From contig NZ_JNWO01000006.1 in the NCBI RefSeq assembly GCF_000716435.1, forward strand, positions 62,001 to 126,000: 64,000 bases of DNA, in the 5' to 3' direction. Source of the DNA: Streptomyces xylophagus. GTDB taxonomy: Bacteria; Actinomycetota; Actinomycetes; Streptomycetales; Streptomycetaceae. Each line of letters opens with the position of its first letter. Position 1 is the stretch's first letter. A program made the position numbers and the translations under genes. The notes beneath the pieces were generated by a model that worked only from the letters and a program-made list of their open reading frames with translations, had not been told where the DNA came from and made no database searches. Of this stretch, positions 54,209-63,166 are shown piece by piece.

Positions 54209-57200
54209 GTGGCAGCGAAGCAGGGGGACACGCAGGGCTGGGCCAGAAGGCTGGCCGGGTACGCCTGGCGCTACCCCAAGGACGTAGTCCTCGCCCTCGG
54301 CGCCAGCCTCGCCGGCATGGCGGTCATGGCCCTGGTCCCCCTGGTCACCAAGGTGATCATCGACGACGTGATCACCGGCCACACCCGCTCCATGGCCCCC
54401 TGGGCAGCCGCCCTGATCGTCGCCGCCCTCCTCGTCTACGTCTCGACGTACATCCGCCGCTACTACGGCGGCCGCCTCGCCCTCGACGTCCAGCACGACC
54501 TCCGCACCGAGATGTACGGCACGATCACGCGCCTCGACGGCCGCCGCCAGGACGAGCTGTCCACCGGCCAGGTCGTCGGCCGCGCCACCAGCGACCTCCA
54601 GCTGATCCAGGGTCTCCTCTTCATGCTCCCGATGACGATCGGGAACGTCCTGCTCTTCGTGATCTCCCTCGCGATCATGGCCTCGCTGTCCCTGCCCCTG
54701 ACCCTGATAGCCCTGGCCGTCGCCCCCGCCCTCGGTTGGATCGCCAAGCGCAGCCGCAGCAAACTGCACCCCTCCACCTGGTACGCGCAGGCCCAGGCCG
54801 CCGCCGTCGCGGGAGTCGTCGACGGCGCCGTCAGTGGCGTACGCGTGGTGAAGGGCTTCGGCCAGGAGGACCAGGAGACCGGAAAGCTGCGCGAGGTCGG
54901 CCGCCGCCTCTACGCGGGACGCCTCCGCACGATCCGGCAGAACGCCCGCTACACCCCCGCCCTCCAGGCCGTCCCCGCCCTCGGCCAGGTCGCGATGCTC
55001 GCGCTCGGCGGCTGGCTCGCGGTGCGCGGTCACATCACGCTCGGCACGTTCGTCGCGTTCTCCACCTATCTCGCCCAACTCGTCGGCCCGGTCCGCATGT
55101 TGGCCGTGGTCCTCACGGTCGGCCAGCAGGCCCGCGCGGGCACCGAACGCGTCCTGGAACTGATCGACACCCAGCCCTCCATGACGGACGGCACCAAGGA
55201 GCTCCCCGCCGACGCCCCGGCCACGGTCGAGTTCGACGACGTCTCCTTCGGCTACGACCACGAGCGCCCCGTCCTCAACGGCCTCAGCTTCGAGATCCGC
55301 CCCGGCGAGACCCTCGCCGTCGTCGGCTCCTCCGGCTCCGGCAAGTCCACGGTCTCGCTCCTCCTCCCGCGCTTCTACGACGTCACCCACGGCGCGGTCC
55401 TCATCGGCGGCCACGACGTCCGCGAACTCACCCTCGACTCCCTCCGGGCCGCGATCGGCCTGGTCCCCGAGGACTCCTTCCTCTTCTCCGACACGGTCCG
55501 CAACAACATCGCCTACGGCCGCCCCGACGCGAGCGACGAGGAGATCCTCACCGCCTCCCGCGCCGCGCAGGCCGACCGGTTCATCGCGGAACTCCCCGAC
55601 GGCTACGACACCACGGTCGGCGAGCACGGCCTCACCCTCTCCGGCGGCCAGCGCCAGCGCGTCGCCCTCGCCCGTGCGATCCTCACCGACCCGCGCCTGC
55701 TGGTCCTCGACGACGCGACCTCGGCGGTGGACGCCCGCGTCGAGCACGAGATCCACGAGGCCCTGAAACAGGTCATGGAGGGCCGGACCACGCTGCTGAT
55801 CGCGCACCGGCGCTCCACACTCAACCTCGCCGACCGCATCGCCGTCCTCGACGGGGGCCGCCTCGCCGACATCGGCACCCACGACGAACTCCAGGAGCGC
55901 TCACCGCTCTACCGCCGCCTCCTCACCGACCCCGACGAACTCGGCGGTGTCTCGCCCGGCCACGCCCTGCCCACCGCCGAACCGGCCGAAGACACCTCCG
56001 TACGCGCTGAGTTGGACGCGGAGTTCGACGCCGAGCGCGGGCTCACGCCCCGCCTGTGGACCGGCGACCGCGAACCCAAGGACACCGCGCTGTCCGGGAT
56101 GCCCGCGACGCCCGAACTCCTCGCTCAGGTCGACGCGTTGCCGCCGGCGACCGACGTCCCCGACATCGACGAGGCGCGCGCGGTCCGTGCCGAGGACTCG
56201 TACGGCCTGCGCCGACTGCTGCGCGGGTTCGGCACCCCGCTGCTGATCAGCCTCGGCCTCGTCGCCGTGGACGCGAGCATGAGCCTGCTCCTGCCGATCA
56301 TGATCCGGCACGGCATCGACCAGGGCGTGACCAAGATGGCGATCGGCGCGATCTGGTCCGCCTCGCTGCTGGCCCTCGTCGCCGTGGCCGTCCAGTGGGC
56401 GGCGCAGCGGGGCGAGACGAGGATGACCGGACGCACGGGGGAGCGGGTGCTCTACACCCTCCGCCTCAAGATCTTCGCCCAGCTCCAACGCCTCGGACTC
56501 GACTACTACGAGCGGGAGTTGACCGGCCGGATCATGACGAGGATGACGACGGACGTGGACGCGCTGTCCACCTTCCTGCAGACAGGGCTGGTCACGGCCT
56601 TCGTCTCGGTCGTCACGTTCTTCGGCATCATGGTCGCCCTGCTGGTGATCGACATCCAGCTCGCGCTCGTCGTCTTCGCCACCCTCCCCCCGCTGGTCAT
56701 CGCCACGTTCTTCTTCCGACGGGCGAGCGTGAAGGCGTACGAACTCGCCCGTGAGCGTGTGTCGTTGGTCAACGCCGACCTCCAGGAGTCGGTGTCGGGG
56801 CTGCGGATCGTGCAGGCGTTCCGACGCGAGAAGGACGGCGGCCGACGGTTCGCCGAACGCAGCAGCAGCTACCGCGAGGCGCGCACCCGGGGCCAGCGGC
56901 TGATCTCGATCTACTTCCCGTTCGTACAACTGCTGTCCTCGGTGGCGGCGGCGTCCGTACTGATCGCGGGCGCGGGAAGGGTGGACGACGCGACCCTGAC
57001 GACAGGCGCGTTGGTCGCGTACTTGTTGTACATCGACCTGTTCTTCGCCCCGGTCCAGCAGCTCTCGCAGGTCTTCGACGGCTACCAGCAGGCCACGGTC
57101 TCCCTGGGCCGCATCCAGGAACTCCTCCAGGAACCGACGTCGACCCGAGCGGCCGACGAGCCACTGGAAGTCCTCTCCCTCCGCGGCGACATCGCCTTCG

Positions 57201-57931
57201 AGGACGTGCACTTCGCGTACGGCGACGACGAAGAGGCCATCGGGGGAGTGGAGTTGAGCATCCCCGCCGGCCAGACGGTCGCCTTCGTCGGCGAGACGGG
57301 CGCGGGCAAGTCGACGCTCGTGAAGTTGGTGGCCCGTTTCTACGACCCGACGGGCGGCCGGGTCACGGTGGACGGCACGGACCTCCGCTCGCTCGACATC
57401 ACGTCGTACCGCCACCACCTGGGCGTCGTCCCGCAGGAGGCGTACCTCTTCCAGGGCACCGTCCGCGACGCCATCGCCTACGGCCGCCCCGACGCCACCG
57501 ACGCCGAGGTGGAGGCGGCGGCCCGCGCGGTCGGCGCGCACGAGATGATCGCCACGCTCGACGGCGGCTACCTCCACGAGGTCGCCGAACGCGGCCGCAA
57601 CCTCTCGGCGGGCCAGCGCCAGCTGATCGCCCTGGCGCGGGCAGAACTGGTAGACCCCGACATCCTCTTGCTGGACGAGGCGACAGCAGCCCTGGACCTC
57701 GCCACGGAAGCCCAGGTCAACCAGGCCACCGACCGCCTCGCCGGCCGCCGCACCACCCTCGTCGTCGCCCACCGCCTGACAACGGCGGCCCGCGCGGACC
57801 GGGTCGTGGTGATGGATCACGGCCGGGTCGTGGAGGACGGCACGCACGACGAGCTGCTCCAACTGGGCGGCACGTACGCCGAGTTGTGGCGCACGTTCGT
57901 CGGAGAGGACACGCCCGCGGCCGCCGCCTGA
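54209..57931 (+). CDS. Fused heterodimeric-type ABC exporter
   Basis: A 1240-residue protein: TMD1-NBD1-TMD2-NBD2 in one chain. NBD1 has Walker A GSSGSGKST (about 372), LSGGQ (about 476) and Walker B LVLDD (about 500), with Asp in place of the catalytic Glu. NBD2 has GETGAGKST (about 1027), LSAGQ (about 1131) and LLLDEAT (about 1155). The pattern is one degenerate and one consensus ATP site, as in TM287/288-type multidrug exporters. The GTG start follows GGAAGG. A relic of a paralog's tail lies just downstream. Confidence 0.95.
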   Translation: MAAKQGDTQGWARRLAGYAWRYPKDVVLALGASLAGMAVMALVPLVTKVIIDDVITGHTRSMAPWAAALIVAALLVYVSTYIRRYYGGRLALDVQHDLRTEMYGTITRLDGRRQDELSTGQVVGRATSDLQLIQGLLFMLPMTIGNVLLFVISLAIMASLSLPLTLIALAVAPALGWIAKRSRSKLHPSTWYAQAQAAAVAGVVDGAVSGVRVVKGFGQEDQETGKLREVGRRLYAGRLRTIRQNARYTPALQAVPALGQVAMLALGGWLAVRGHITLGTFVAFSTYLAQLVGPVRMLAVVLTVGQQARAGTERVLELIDTQPSMTDGTKELPADAPATVEFDDVSFGYDHERPVLNGLSFEIRPGETLAVVGSSGSGKSTVSLLLPRFYDVTHGAVLIGGHDVRELTLDSLRAAIGLVPEDSFLFSDTVRNNIAYGRPDASDEEILTASRAAQADRFIAELPDGYDTTVGEHGLTLSGGQRQRVALARAILTDPRLLVLDDATSAVDARVEHEIHEALKQVMEGRTTLLIAHRRSTLNLADRIAVLDGGRLADIGTHDELQERSPLYRRLLTDPDELGGVSPGHALPTAEPAEDTSVRAELDAEFDAERGLTPRLWTGDREPKDTALSGMPATPELLAQVDALPPATDVPDIDEARAVRAEDSYGLRRLLRGFGTPLLISLGLVAVDASMSLLLPIMIRHGIDQGVTKMAIGAIWSASLLALVAVAVQWAAQRGETRMTGRTGERVLYTLRLKIFAQLQRLGLDYYERELTGRIMTRMTTDVDALSTFLQTGLVTAFVSVVTFFGIMVALLVIDIQLALVVFATLPPLVIATFFFRRASVKAYELARERVSLVNADLQESVSGLRIVQAFRREKDGGRRFAERSSSYREARTRGQRLISIYFPFVQLLSSVAAASVLIAGAGRVDDATLTTGALVAYLLYIDLFFAPVQQLSQVFDGYQQATVSLGRIQELLQEPTSTRAADEPLEVLSLRGDIAFEDVHFAYGDDEEAIGGVELSIPAGQTVAFVGETGAGKSTLVKLVARFYDPTGGRVTVDGTDLRSLDITSYRHHLGVVPQEAYLFQGTVRDAIAYGRPDATDAEVEAAARAVGAHEMIATLDGGYLHEVAERGRNLSAGQRQLIALARAELVDPDILLLDEATAALDLATEAQVNQATDRLAGRRTTLVVAHRLTTAARADRVVVMDHGRVVEDGTHDELLQLGGTYAELWRTFVGEDTPAAAA

Positions 57932-58028
57932 ACCTCGCGGGCCTGCGGCCGCAACCAGTGCCGGACGGAGTCCGGCCGCCGTCTCGAAGCCCGGGAGGCC
58001 CGCCAGGGCCGAGCGGTGCGAGGGCGGC

Positions 58029-58169
58029 ATGGGAGGTTCAGCCCACGGGCGGGTTGTCGAGGACGGCACACACGACGAGCTGCTCGCGCTCGGCGGGTAC
58101 TACGCCGAACTGTGGCGCACCTTCGTCGGCGCACCCGAGTCCGAGGAGCCGGTCACCGCGCCGCGCTGA
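58029..58169 (+). pseudogene. Relic of an ABC-exporter C-terminus
   Basis: Reads HGRVVEDGTHDELLALGG then YYAELWRTFVG, closely matching the last residues of the upstream exporter (VVEDGTHDELLQLGG). Nothing else of an ABC protein precedes it. The preceding 97 bases (57932-58028) hold inverted repeats. Best read as the tail left when a second exporter gene was lost by recombination. A 46-codon open frame from ATG 58029 is unlikely to be functional. Confidence 0.75.
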
Positions 58170-58247
58170 GGGTCGCGCAACCGTCCGACATACGTCTTGC
58201 GTCCGTACATCAGTACGCTGTCCGGCTGCTGTACGGGAGGGACGACT

Positions 58248-58634
58248 GTGGACATGGGTGCGCTACGACGGCGGGTGGCACTCGGTATGGCCGTGCTCAC
58301 CGCGTCCGGGCTGTTCGCGCTCGCGGCCCCCGGCACCGCCCAGGCGGCCTCGGTCTGCCCGGGGCGGGAGGTGGCGACGCTGCCCTTCTCCACCGGCACC
58401 GTCCACGTCTTCCGCCGGGGCGACTACGTCTGCGCCTACACCGCCCCCAGGACCGCCGGCACCAAGCGCCCGATGTCGGTCAGCGTCCAGGCCCGCGGCA
58501 ACCGCCCGGTCGTCGACAAGGGCCGCTACACCCACCGGGCCGGACCGGTCACCGTGCACGCCGGGCACCGGTGCGTACGGGTCAAGGGCGCGGTCGGCGG
58601 CGGGTCGGTCAGCTCGGGCTGGATTCTGTGCTGA
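58248..58634 (+). CDS. Small secreted Cys-containing protein
   Basis: A 128-residue exported protein. GTG 58248 has GGAGGG 7 bases ahead (ATG 58254 also in frame). The signal peptide is GMAVLTASGLFALAAPGTAQA. The mature part of about 90 residues has four Cys (SVCPG, DYVCAY, HRCVR, WILC), probably two disulfides. Secreted protein of unknown role. Confidence 0.75.
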   Translation: MDMGALRRRVALGMAVLTASGLFALAAPGTAQAASVCPGREVATLPFSTGTVHVFRRGDYVCAYTAPRTAGTKRPMSVSVQARGNRPVVDKGRYTHRAGPVTVHAGHRCVRVKGAVGGGSVSSGWILC

Positions 58635-58730
58635 ACCACCGCACAGCGCCCTGAGTGAACAACCTCCTCTGGTGTGACGGGAGTTGCTCCGATAGCTTCC
58701 GGTTCACAACTGCCTCACAGGGGAGATGGC

Positions 58731-60155
58731 ATGCGCAAGGCGCTCAGATGGCTGCTGGCGCTCACCGTGCTCATAGGCACGCTGAGCACGGCCGGGGTGG
58801 CCACCGCCGCCCAGGCCGGCCGAACCGGTCAAACCGCAGACATCAAGGACCAGCTGCTGGCGATACCCGGCATGAGCCTGGTCCAGGAGAAGCCGTACAC
58901 CGGCTACCGCTACTTCGTTCTCAACTACACCCAGCCGATCGACCACCGGCACCCGTCCAAGGGCACGTTCCAGCAGCGCATCACCGTGCTGCACAAGGAC
59001 GTCTCCCGCCCGACGGTCTTCTACACCAGCGGCTACAACGTCTCCACGAACCCCAGCCGCAGCGAACCCACCCGGATCGCGGACGCCAACCAAGTCTCCC
59101 TGGAATACCGCTACTTCACACCGTCCCGCCCCGAGCCGGCCGACTGGTCCAAGCTCGACATCTGGCAGGCGGCCAGCGACCAGCACCGCGTCTTCAAGGC
59201 CCTCAAGTCGATCTACACCAAGAACTGGCTCGCCACCGGCGGCTCCAAGGGCGGCATGACCGCCACCTACTTCGAGCGCTTCTACCCGCGCGACATGGAC
59301 GGCGTCGTCGCCTACGTCGCCCCCAACGACGTGGTGAACAACGAGGATTCGGCCTACGACCGCTTCTTCACCAAGGTCGGCACCAAGGAGTGCCGCGACC
59401 GCCTGGACGCCGTACAGCGCGAGGCGCTGGTGCGCAGGGAGCCGCTGGAGCAGAAGTACGCGGCCTACGCGGCGGAGAACGGCTTCACCTTCACCACCGT
59501 CGGCAGCCTGGACAAGGCCTATGAAGCCGTCGTCCTCGACTACGTCTGGGGCTTCTGGCAGTACAGCCTGCTCGCCGACTGCGACATCATCCCGGCCAAC
59601 GCGGCGACCGCCACCGACGACGAGATCTGGACCTCGGTCGACACGATCTCCGGCTTCTCCTTCTACACCGACCAGGGCCTGTCCCCGTACACCCCGTACT
59701 ACTACCAGGCGGGCACCCAACTCGGCGCGCCCACCATCCAGTTCCCGTACATCGAGAAGAAGTACATCCACTACGGCTACCAGCCGCCCCGCAACTTCGT
59801 CCCGCGTGACATCCCGATGCGCTTCCAGCCCAAGGCGATGCGGGACGTGGACAGCTGGGTCCGCCACCACGCCGACCACATGCTGTTCGTCTACGGCCAG
59901 AACGACCCGTGGGGCGCCGAGCGCTTCGCCGTCGGGAAGGGCTCGAAGGACTCGTACGTCTTCACCGCGCCCGGCCTGAACCACGGCGCGAACGTCGCCG
60001 CCCTGACCGCCGACCAGAAGGCGCTCGCCACCGCCCGCATCCTGGCCTGGGCGGGCGTCCCCGCCCCGACGACGGCACAGGCGAAGGCACTCGCGCCCTA
60101 CGACGCGAAGCTTGACCGGCAGGACGTGCAGCGCGAGCCGACGCTCCGCCCGTAG
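58731..60155 (+). CDS. Secreted serine peptidase, S28/tripeptidyl aminopeptidase-like
   Basis: A 474-residue exported alpha/beta-hydrolase peptidase. The signal ends near residue 27. The nucleophile is Ser172 in ATGGSKGGMTA; the acid and base are probably Asp in YGQNDPWGAE and His in GLNHGAN. YFVLNYTQPIDHRHPSKGTFQQR and SLEYRYF are typical of the streptomycete S28/PS-10 group that trims N-terminal peptides. GGGGAG precedes ATG 58731. Confidence 0.88.
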   Translation: MRKALRWLLALTVLIGTLSTAGVATAAQAGRTGQTADIKDQLLAIPGMSLVQEKPYTGYRYFVLNYTQPIDHRHPSKGTFQQRITVLHKDVSRPTVFYTSGYNVSTNPSRSEPTRIADANQVSLEYRYFTPSRPEPADWSKLDIWQAASDQHRVFKALKSIYTKNWLATGGSKGGMTATYFERFYPRDMDGVVAYVAPNDVVNNEDSAYDRFFTKVGTKECRDRLDAVQREALVRREPLEQKYAAYAAENGFTFTTVGSLDKAYEAVVLDYVWGFWQYSLLADCDIIPANAATATDDEIWTSVDTISGFSFYTDQGLSPYTPYYYQAGTQLGAPTIQFPYIEKKYIHYGYQPPRNFVPRDIPMRFQPKAMRDVDSWVRHHADHMLFVYGQNDPWGAERFAVGKGSKDSYVFTAPGLNHGANVAALTADQKALATARILAWAGVPAPTTAQAKALAPYDAKLDRQDVQREPTLRP

Positions 60156-60168
60156 CAACATCCGTACC

Positions 60169-60211
60169 GCGCCCGGCCGTTGGTGGTCAGCCGACTACAC
60201 CGGCCGGGCGC
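60169..60211. terminator. Possible bidirectional terminator
   Basis: Arms GCGCCCGGCCG (60169-60179) and CGGCCGGGCGC (60201-60211) with a 21-base loop between the convergent peptidase and lipoprotein genes. The long loop makes it less certain. Confidence 0.5.
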
Positions 60212-60833
60212 AGCCCACCGGTTGTGCGCCGCCGAGCTGCACGTACAGGGCGGTCGACGCGGGGCAACTCGCACGCTTCAGCACGGCCTTGACCACCTTG
60301 TACTGCGGCTTCTTCTGCCCCGAGCCGTCGCACGCGGTCTCCCGCACCTGGCCGGCGCCGGAGCTGTAGACGCAGTCGCCGACGATCGTGCGGGGGCCGC
60401 CCCCGCCGCCCGGGTCGCCGGGGTGCGGGGGTTCGAGGTTGCGCATACAGGCGTAGCCCTTCGGCACGGCGTCGTCACCGCCCGCGTCCGACGATCCCTG
60501 GGCGCTGATGTGCAGCACGAAGTCGGAGGTCGCCGGGCAGGCGGGACCGTCGCTCACATCGCCGTCGTAGCGGGCGATGACCCGCGAGGCGGCCCGCTCG
60601 CTGGTGCACGGCACCTCGGTGAAACTGGTCGTGCCGAAGGAACTGCACTCGTCGATGCCGAGGAACACCGCGCCGTACCCGGTGGGTTGGGTGACCGTCG
60701 AAGAGGTCGGGGACGCGGACGCCTTCCCGCCGAGCCGGCCGTCGCCCGCGTCGGAACCGTTCGCGGACGAGCAGCCGGTCACCAGGGCAGCGAGGAGCGC
60801 GCACCCCACCCCCACGCTCCATCTCCCACGCAT
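60195..60833 (-). CDS. Hypothetical lipoprotein
   Basis: A 212-residue putative lipoprotein: signal GVGCALLAALVTGC with lipobox LVTGC (Cys at about 21). A Ser/Gly/Thr linker, then a Cys-rich domain (IDECSSF, EVPCTSE, PACPATS, YACMRN, GDCVYS, ETACDG, RASCPA). The even spacing of Cys pairs suggests disulfides. Family not recognised. Confidence 0.75.
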   Translation of the reverse strand: MRGRWSVGVGCALLAALVTGCSSANGSDAGDGRLGGKASASPTSSTVTQPTGYGAVFLGIDECSSFGTTSFTEVPCTSERAASRVIARYDGDVSDGPACPATSDFVLHISAQGSSDAGGDDAVPKGYACMRNLEPPHPGDPGGGGGPRTIVGDCVYSSGAGQVRETACDGSGQKKPQYKVVKAVLKRASCPASTALYVQLGGAQPVGCARPV

Positions 60834-60944
60834 CGATCCCCCCGACTGCCCCCGCCCAGCGTGACCCTCGGCAGCGGGCGCACGCCAGCCGTGCGGGGTG
60901 CTTTGGGCCAGTTGGCGGGGGCGGGGCGGGTGGGGAACGTACCT

Positions 60945-62729
60945 CTAGTACGACAGTCCGTGCCCGATCGGATACAGCACCTGCGTCGGGTCGTCCGCGC
61001 GCTGGACCGCCACCGGGAGCTTCCCGCGCGGCGACACCCGGCCCGCGATCACCCGTGCCGCCGCCCGGAGTTCGACGTCGGTCCAGGAGTAGGACGCCAA
61101 GTAGGCGGGGACTCCGGGCAGTTGGGCGACATCGTACGGGTTGCGGACGGCGACGGCGACGACCGGCTTCCCGGTGGCGACCAGTTGCTCGACGAGACCC
61201 TTCTGCGCATCGGCCGCTGTGACGTTGTAGGTCGCCACCACCACCGCGTCCGCCGCACGCGCCGCCGCCACGGCCTTCGCGACGGTCGCGGCGGAAGGAG
61301 CCGTACCGGTGGACAGGGCGGTCGCCGTGAATCCCAACTTGCCGAGGGCCGCCGCGAGCACGCCGGTGGGTGGCCCCGTAGTACCGGTGGGGGAGGCCGG
61401 ATCGGCGCCGACCACCAGAACCTTCCCGTGCGTACGACGGGACAGCGGCAGCAGCCCCGCCTTGTTGACCAGCAGGGTGGTCGTCCGCTCGGCGATGCGG
61501 TCGGCGGTGGCGAGGTGTGCCGGGGTCCCGACCGTGCGGTCCACACCCGCCCGGCTGACGTACGGATCGTCGAGCAGCCCGAGCCGGGTCTTCAGCCGCA
61601 GCACCCGCAGGATCGACTCGTCGAGGCGCGCCTCCGTCAACTCCCCGCCCCGCACGGCATTGAGGACGGCGTTCCAAGCCACGTCCAGGGACGGCGGGTT
61701 GAGCAGCTGATCCACGCCGGCCTTCAGCGCGAGCACCGGCACCCGGTCGTCGCCGTACTTCTGGCGTACGCCCTCCATGCCCAGCGAGTCGGTGATCACG
61801 ACTCCGTCGTAGCCGAGTTCGCCGCGCAGGATGCCGGTGACGATCGGGTGGGAGAGGGTTGCCGGGTCGCCGGAGTCGTCGAGGGCCGGGACCATGATGT
61901 GCGCGGTCATGATCGAGTCGATACCGGCCTTGACCGCCGCCCGGAAGGGGACGGCGTCCAACGCGCCCCACACCTCACGGCTGTGCGTGATGACGGGGAA
62001 CCCGAAGTGGCTGTCCACGGCGGTGTCGCCGTGCCCCGGAAAATGCTTGGCGGTCGCGGCGACGCGAGCCGACTGATAGCCCTTCACCTCGGCGGCGACC
62101 AGGCCTGCCACCGCGTCCGGGTCGGCGCCGAAGGACCGTACGCCGATGACCGGGTTGGCCGGGTTGACGTTCACGTCGGCGTCGGGGGAGTAGTCCTGGT
62201 TGACGCCCATCGCGCGCAGCTCGGCGCCGGAGATCCGGCCGAGGGTGCGGGCGTCGGCACGGGAGCCGCCGGCGCCGATCGCCATCGCGCCCGGGAAGAG
62301 GGTGGCGGGCGCGCCGATACGGCACACGATGCCGTGTTCCTGGTCGGTGGCGATCAGCACGGGCAGCCCGCGCGGCTGTTCCAGTGACGCCTTCTGGATG
62401 CCGTTGGACAGGTCGGCGATCTGGTGCGGGGCGCGGGTGTTGTGCGCCCAGGTGAAGTAGATGATCCCGCCGACCCGGTACTTCGCGATCAGCTCGGCGG
62501 CCGTACGGACGCCGATCTCGCTCAGGTTGGCATCGATGTCGGCCTGGTCGGGGGCGGTGGCGGAGTGGCCGTAGACCCGCATCACGAACAGCTGGCCGAC
62601 CTTCTCCGGCAACGTCATACGGGAGATCAGCGAGCGGAGTCTGTTGTCGTCGGCGTGTGCGGTGCCGCCGACCGCGAGGGACGCGGTGACGCCCATGGTC
62701 GCGGCGAGAACGGTACGTCTGGAGGGCAC
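60945..62729 (-). CDS. Secreted GH3 beta-N-acetylhexosaminidase (NagZ-like)
   Basis: A 594-residue exported GH3 enzyme. It has a twin-arginine-like SRRTVLAATMG signal. The catalytic domain has KHFPGHGDTAVDSH, the NagZ-type His-Asp motif (general acid/base dyad), and the nucleophile Asp in VVITDSLGMEG. A C-terminal alpha/beta domain (about 400-590) completes the two-domain form. Role: trimming GlcNAc from muropeptides or chito-oligomers. The GTG 62729 has GGAAGGAG ahead. Confidence 0.9.
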   Translation of the reverse strand: MPSRRTVLAATMGVTASLAVGGTAHADDNRLRSLISRMTLPEKVGQLFVMRVYGHSATAPDQADIDANLSEIGVRTAAELIAKYRVGGIIYFTWAHNTRAPHQIADLSNGIQKASLEQPRGLPVLIATDQEHGIVCRIGAPATLFPGAMAIGAGGSRADARTLGRISGAELRAMGVNQDYSPDADVNVNPANPVIGVRSFGADPDAVAGLVAAEVKGYQSARVAATAKHFPGHGDTAVDSHFGFPVITHSREVWGALDAVPFRAAVKAGIDSIMTAHIMVPALDDSGDPATLSHPIVTGILRGELGYDGVVITDSLGMEGVRQKYGDDRVPVLALKAGVDQLLNPPSLDVAWNAVLNAVRGGELTEARLDESILRVLRLKTRLGLLDDPYVSRAGVDRTVGTPAHLATADRIAERTTTLLVNKAGLLPLSRRTHGKVLVVGADPASPTGTTGPPTGVLAAALGKLGFTATALSTGTAPSAATVAKAVAAARAADAVVVATYNVTAADAQKGLVEQLVATGKPVVAVAVRNPYDVAQLPGVPAYLASYSWTDVELRAAARVIAGRVSPRGKLPVAVQRADDPTQVLYPIGHGLSY

Positions 62730-63166
62730 GTGCGCTCCTTCCGGAGGTGTTCCACTTCGGATCCTCGGATCCGCTGAAGGAAACTTCCAAGAGTTCACGA
62801 ATATCCGGGAAGTTTCTGCCAGTCAAGGGAACGCACAGTACCCAGCTGAGGGGCCGCCATCGGCGCAGTTGGAGGGGGGCGCGCCGATGACGGCGTGCCG
62901 CCGGCCGCGGTACGGAGGAGAGGGTTTGTCAGCTTTCGCAGCCAGCAGCGAGGCCGACGCCGTACCGCGGAGACTCGTCCGGCAGCATGCGGGTTGGACG
63001 GAGCGGAAGGGGTCCGGGTTCCCGCTTCGGTCCGATTTCCGGAAGTTGGTGAATCCGTGCACAAAGGGGCGGATGCGACCGCTCACAGGGACGTACGGGC
63101 GAACGGCAGTCGTCCATCCCGTGGACGTCCCGGCGAGTCGGACGACCGCCGCCCGATCATGAGGGC
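62730..63166. other. Intergenic region with two divergent starts
   Basis: About 437 bases between the GH3 gene and the aroA-family gene. It holds the GH3 ribosome site and probably both promoters. Several short open frames occur, none convincing. No operator or repeat was recognised. Confidence 0.45.

Noticed and set aside
57886..58677. 263-codon frame after the ABC exporter
   Set aside because: Out of frame with the ABC relic and the secreted-protein gene; composition is shadow-like.
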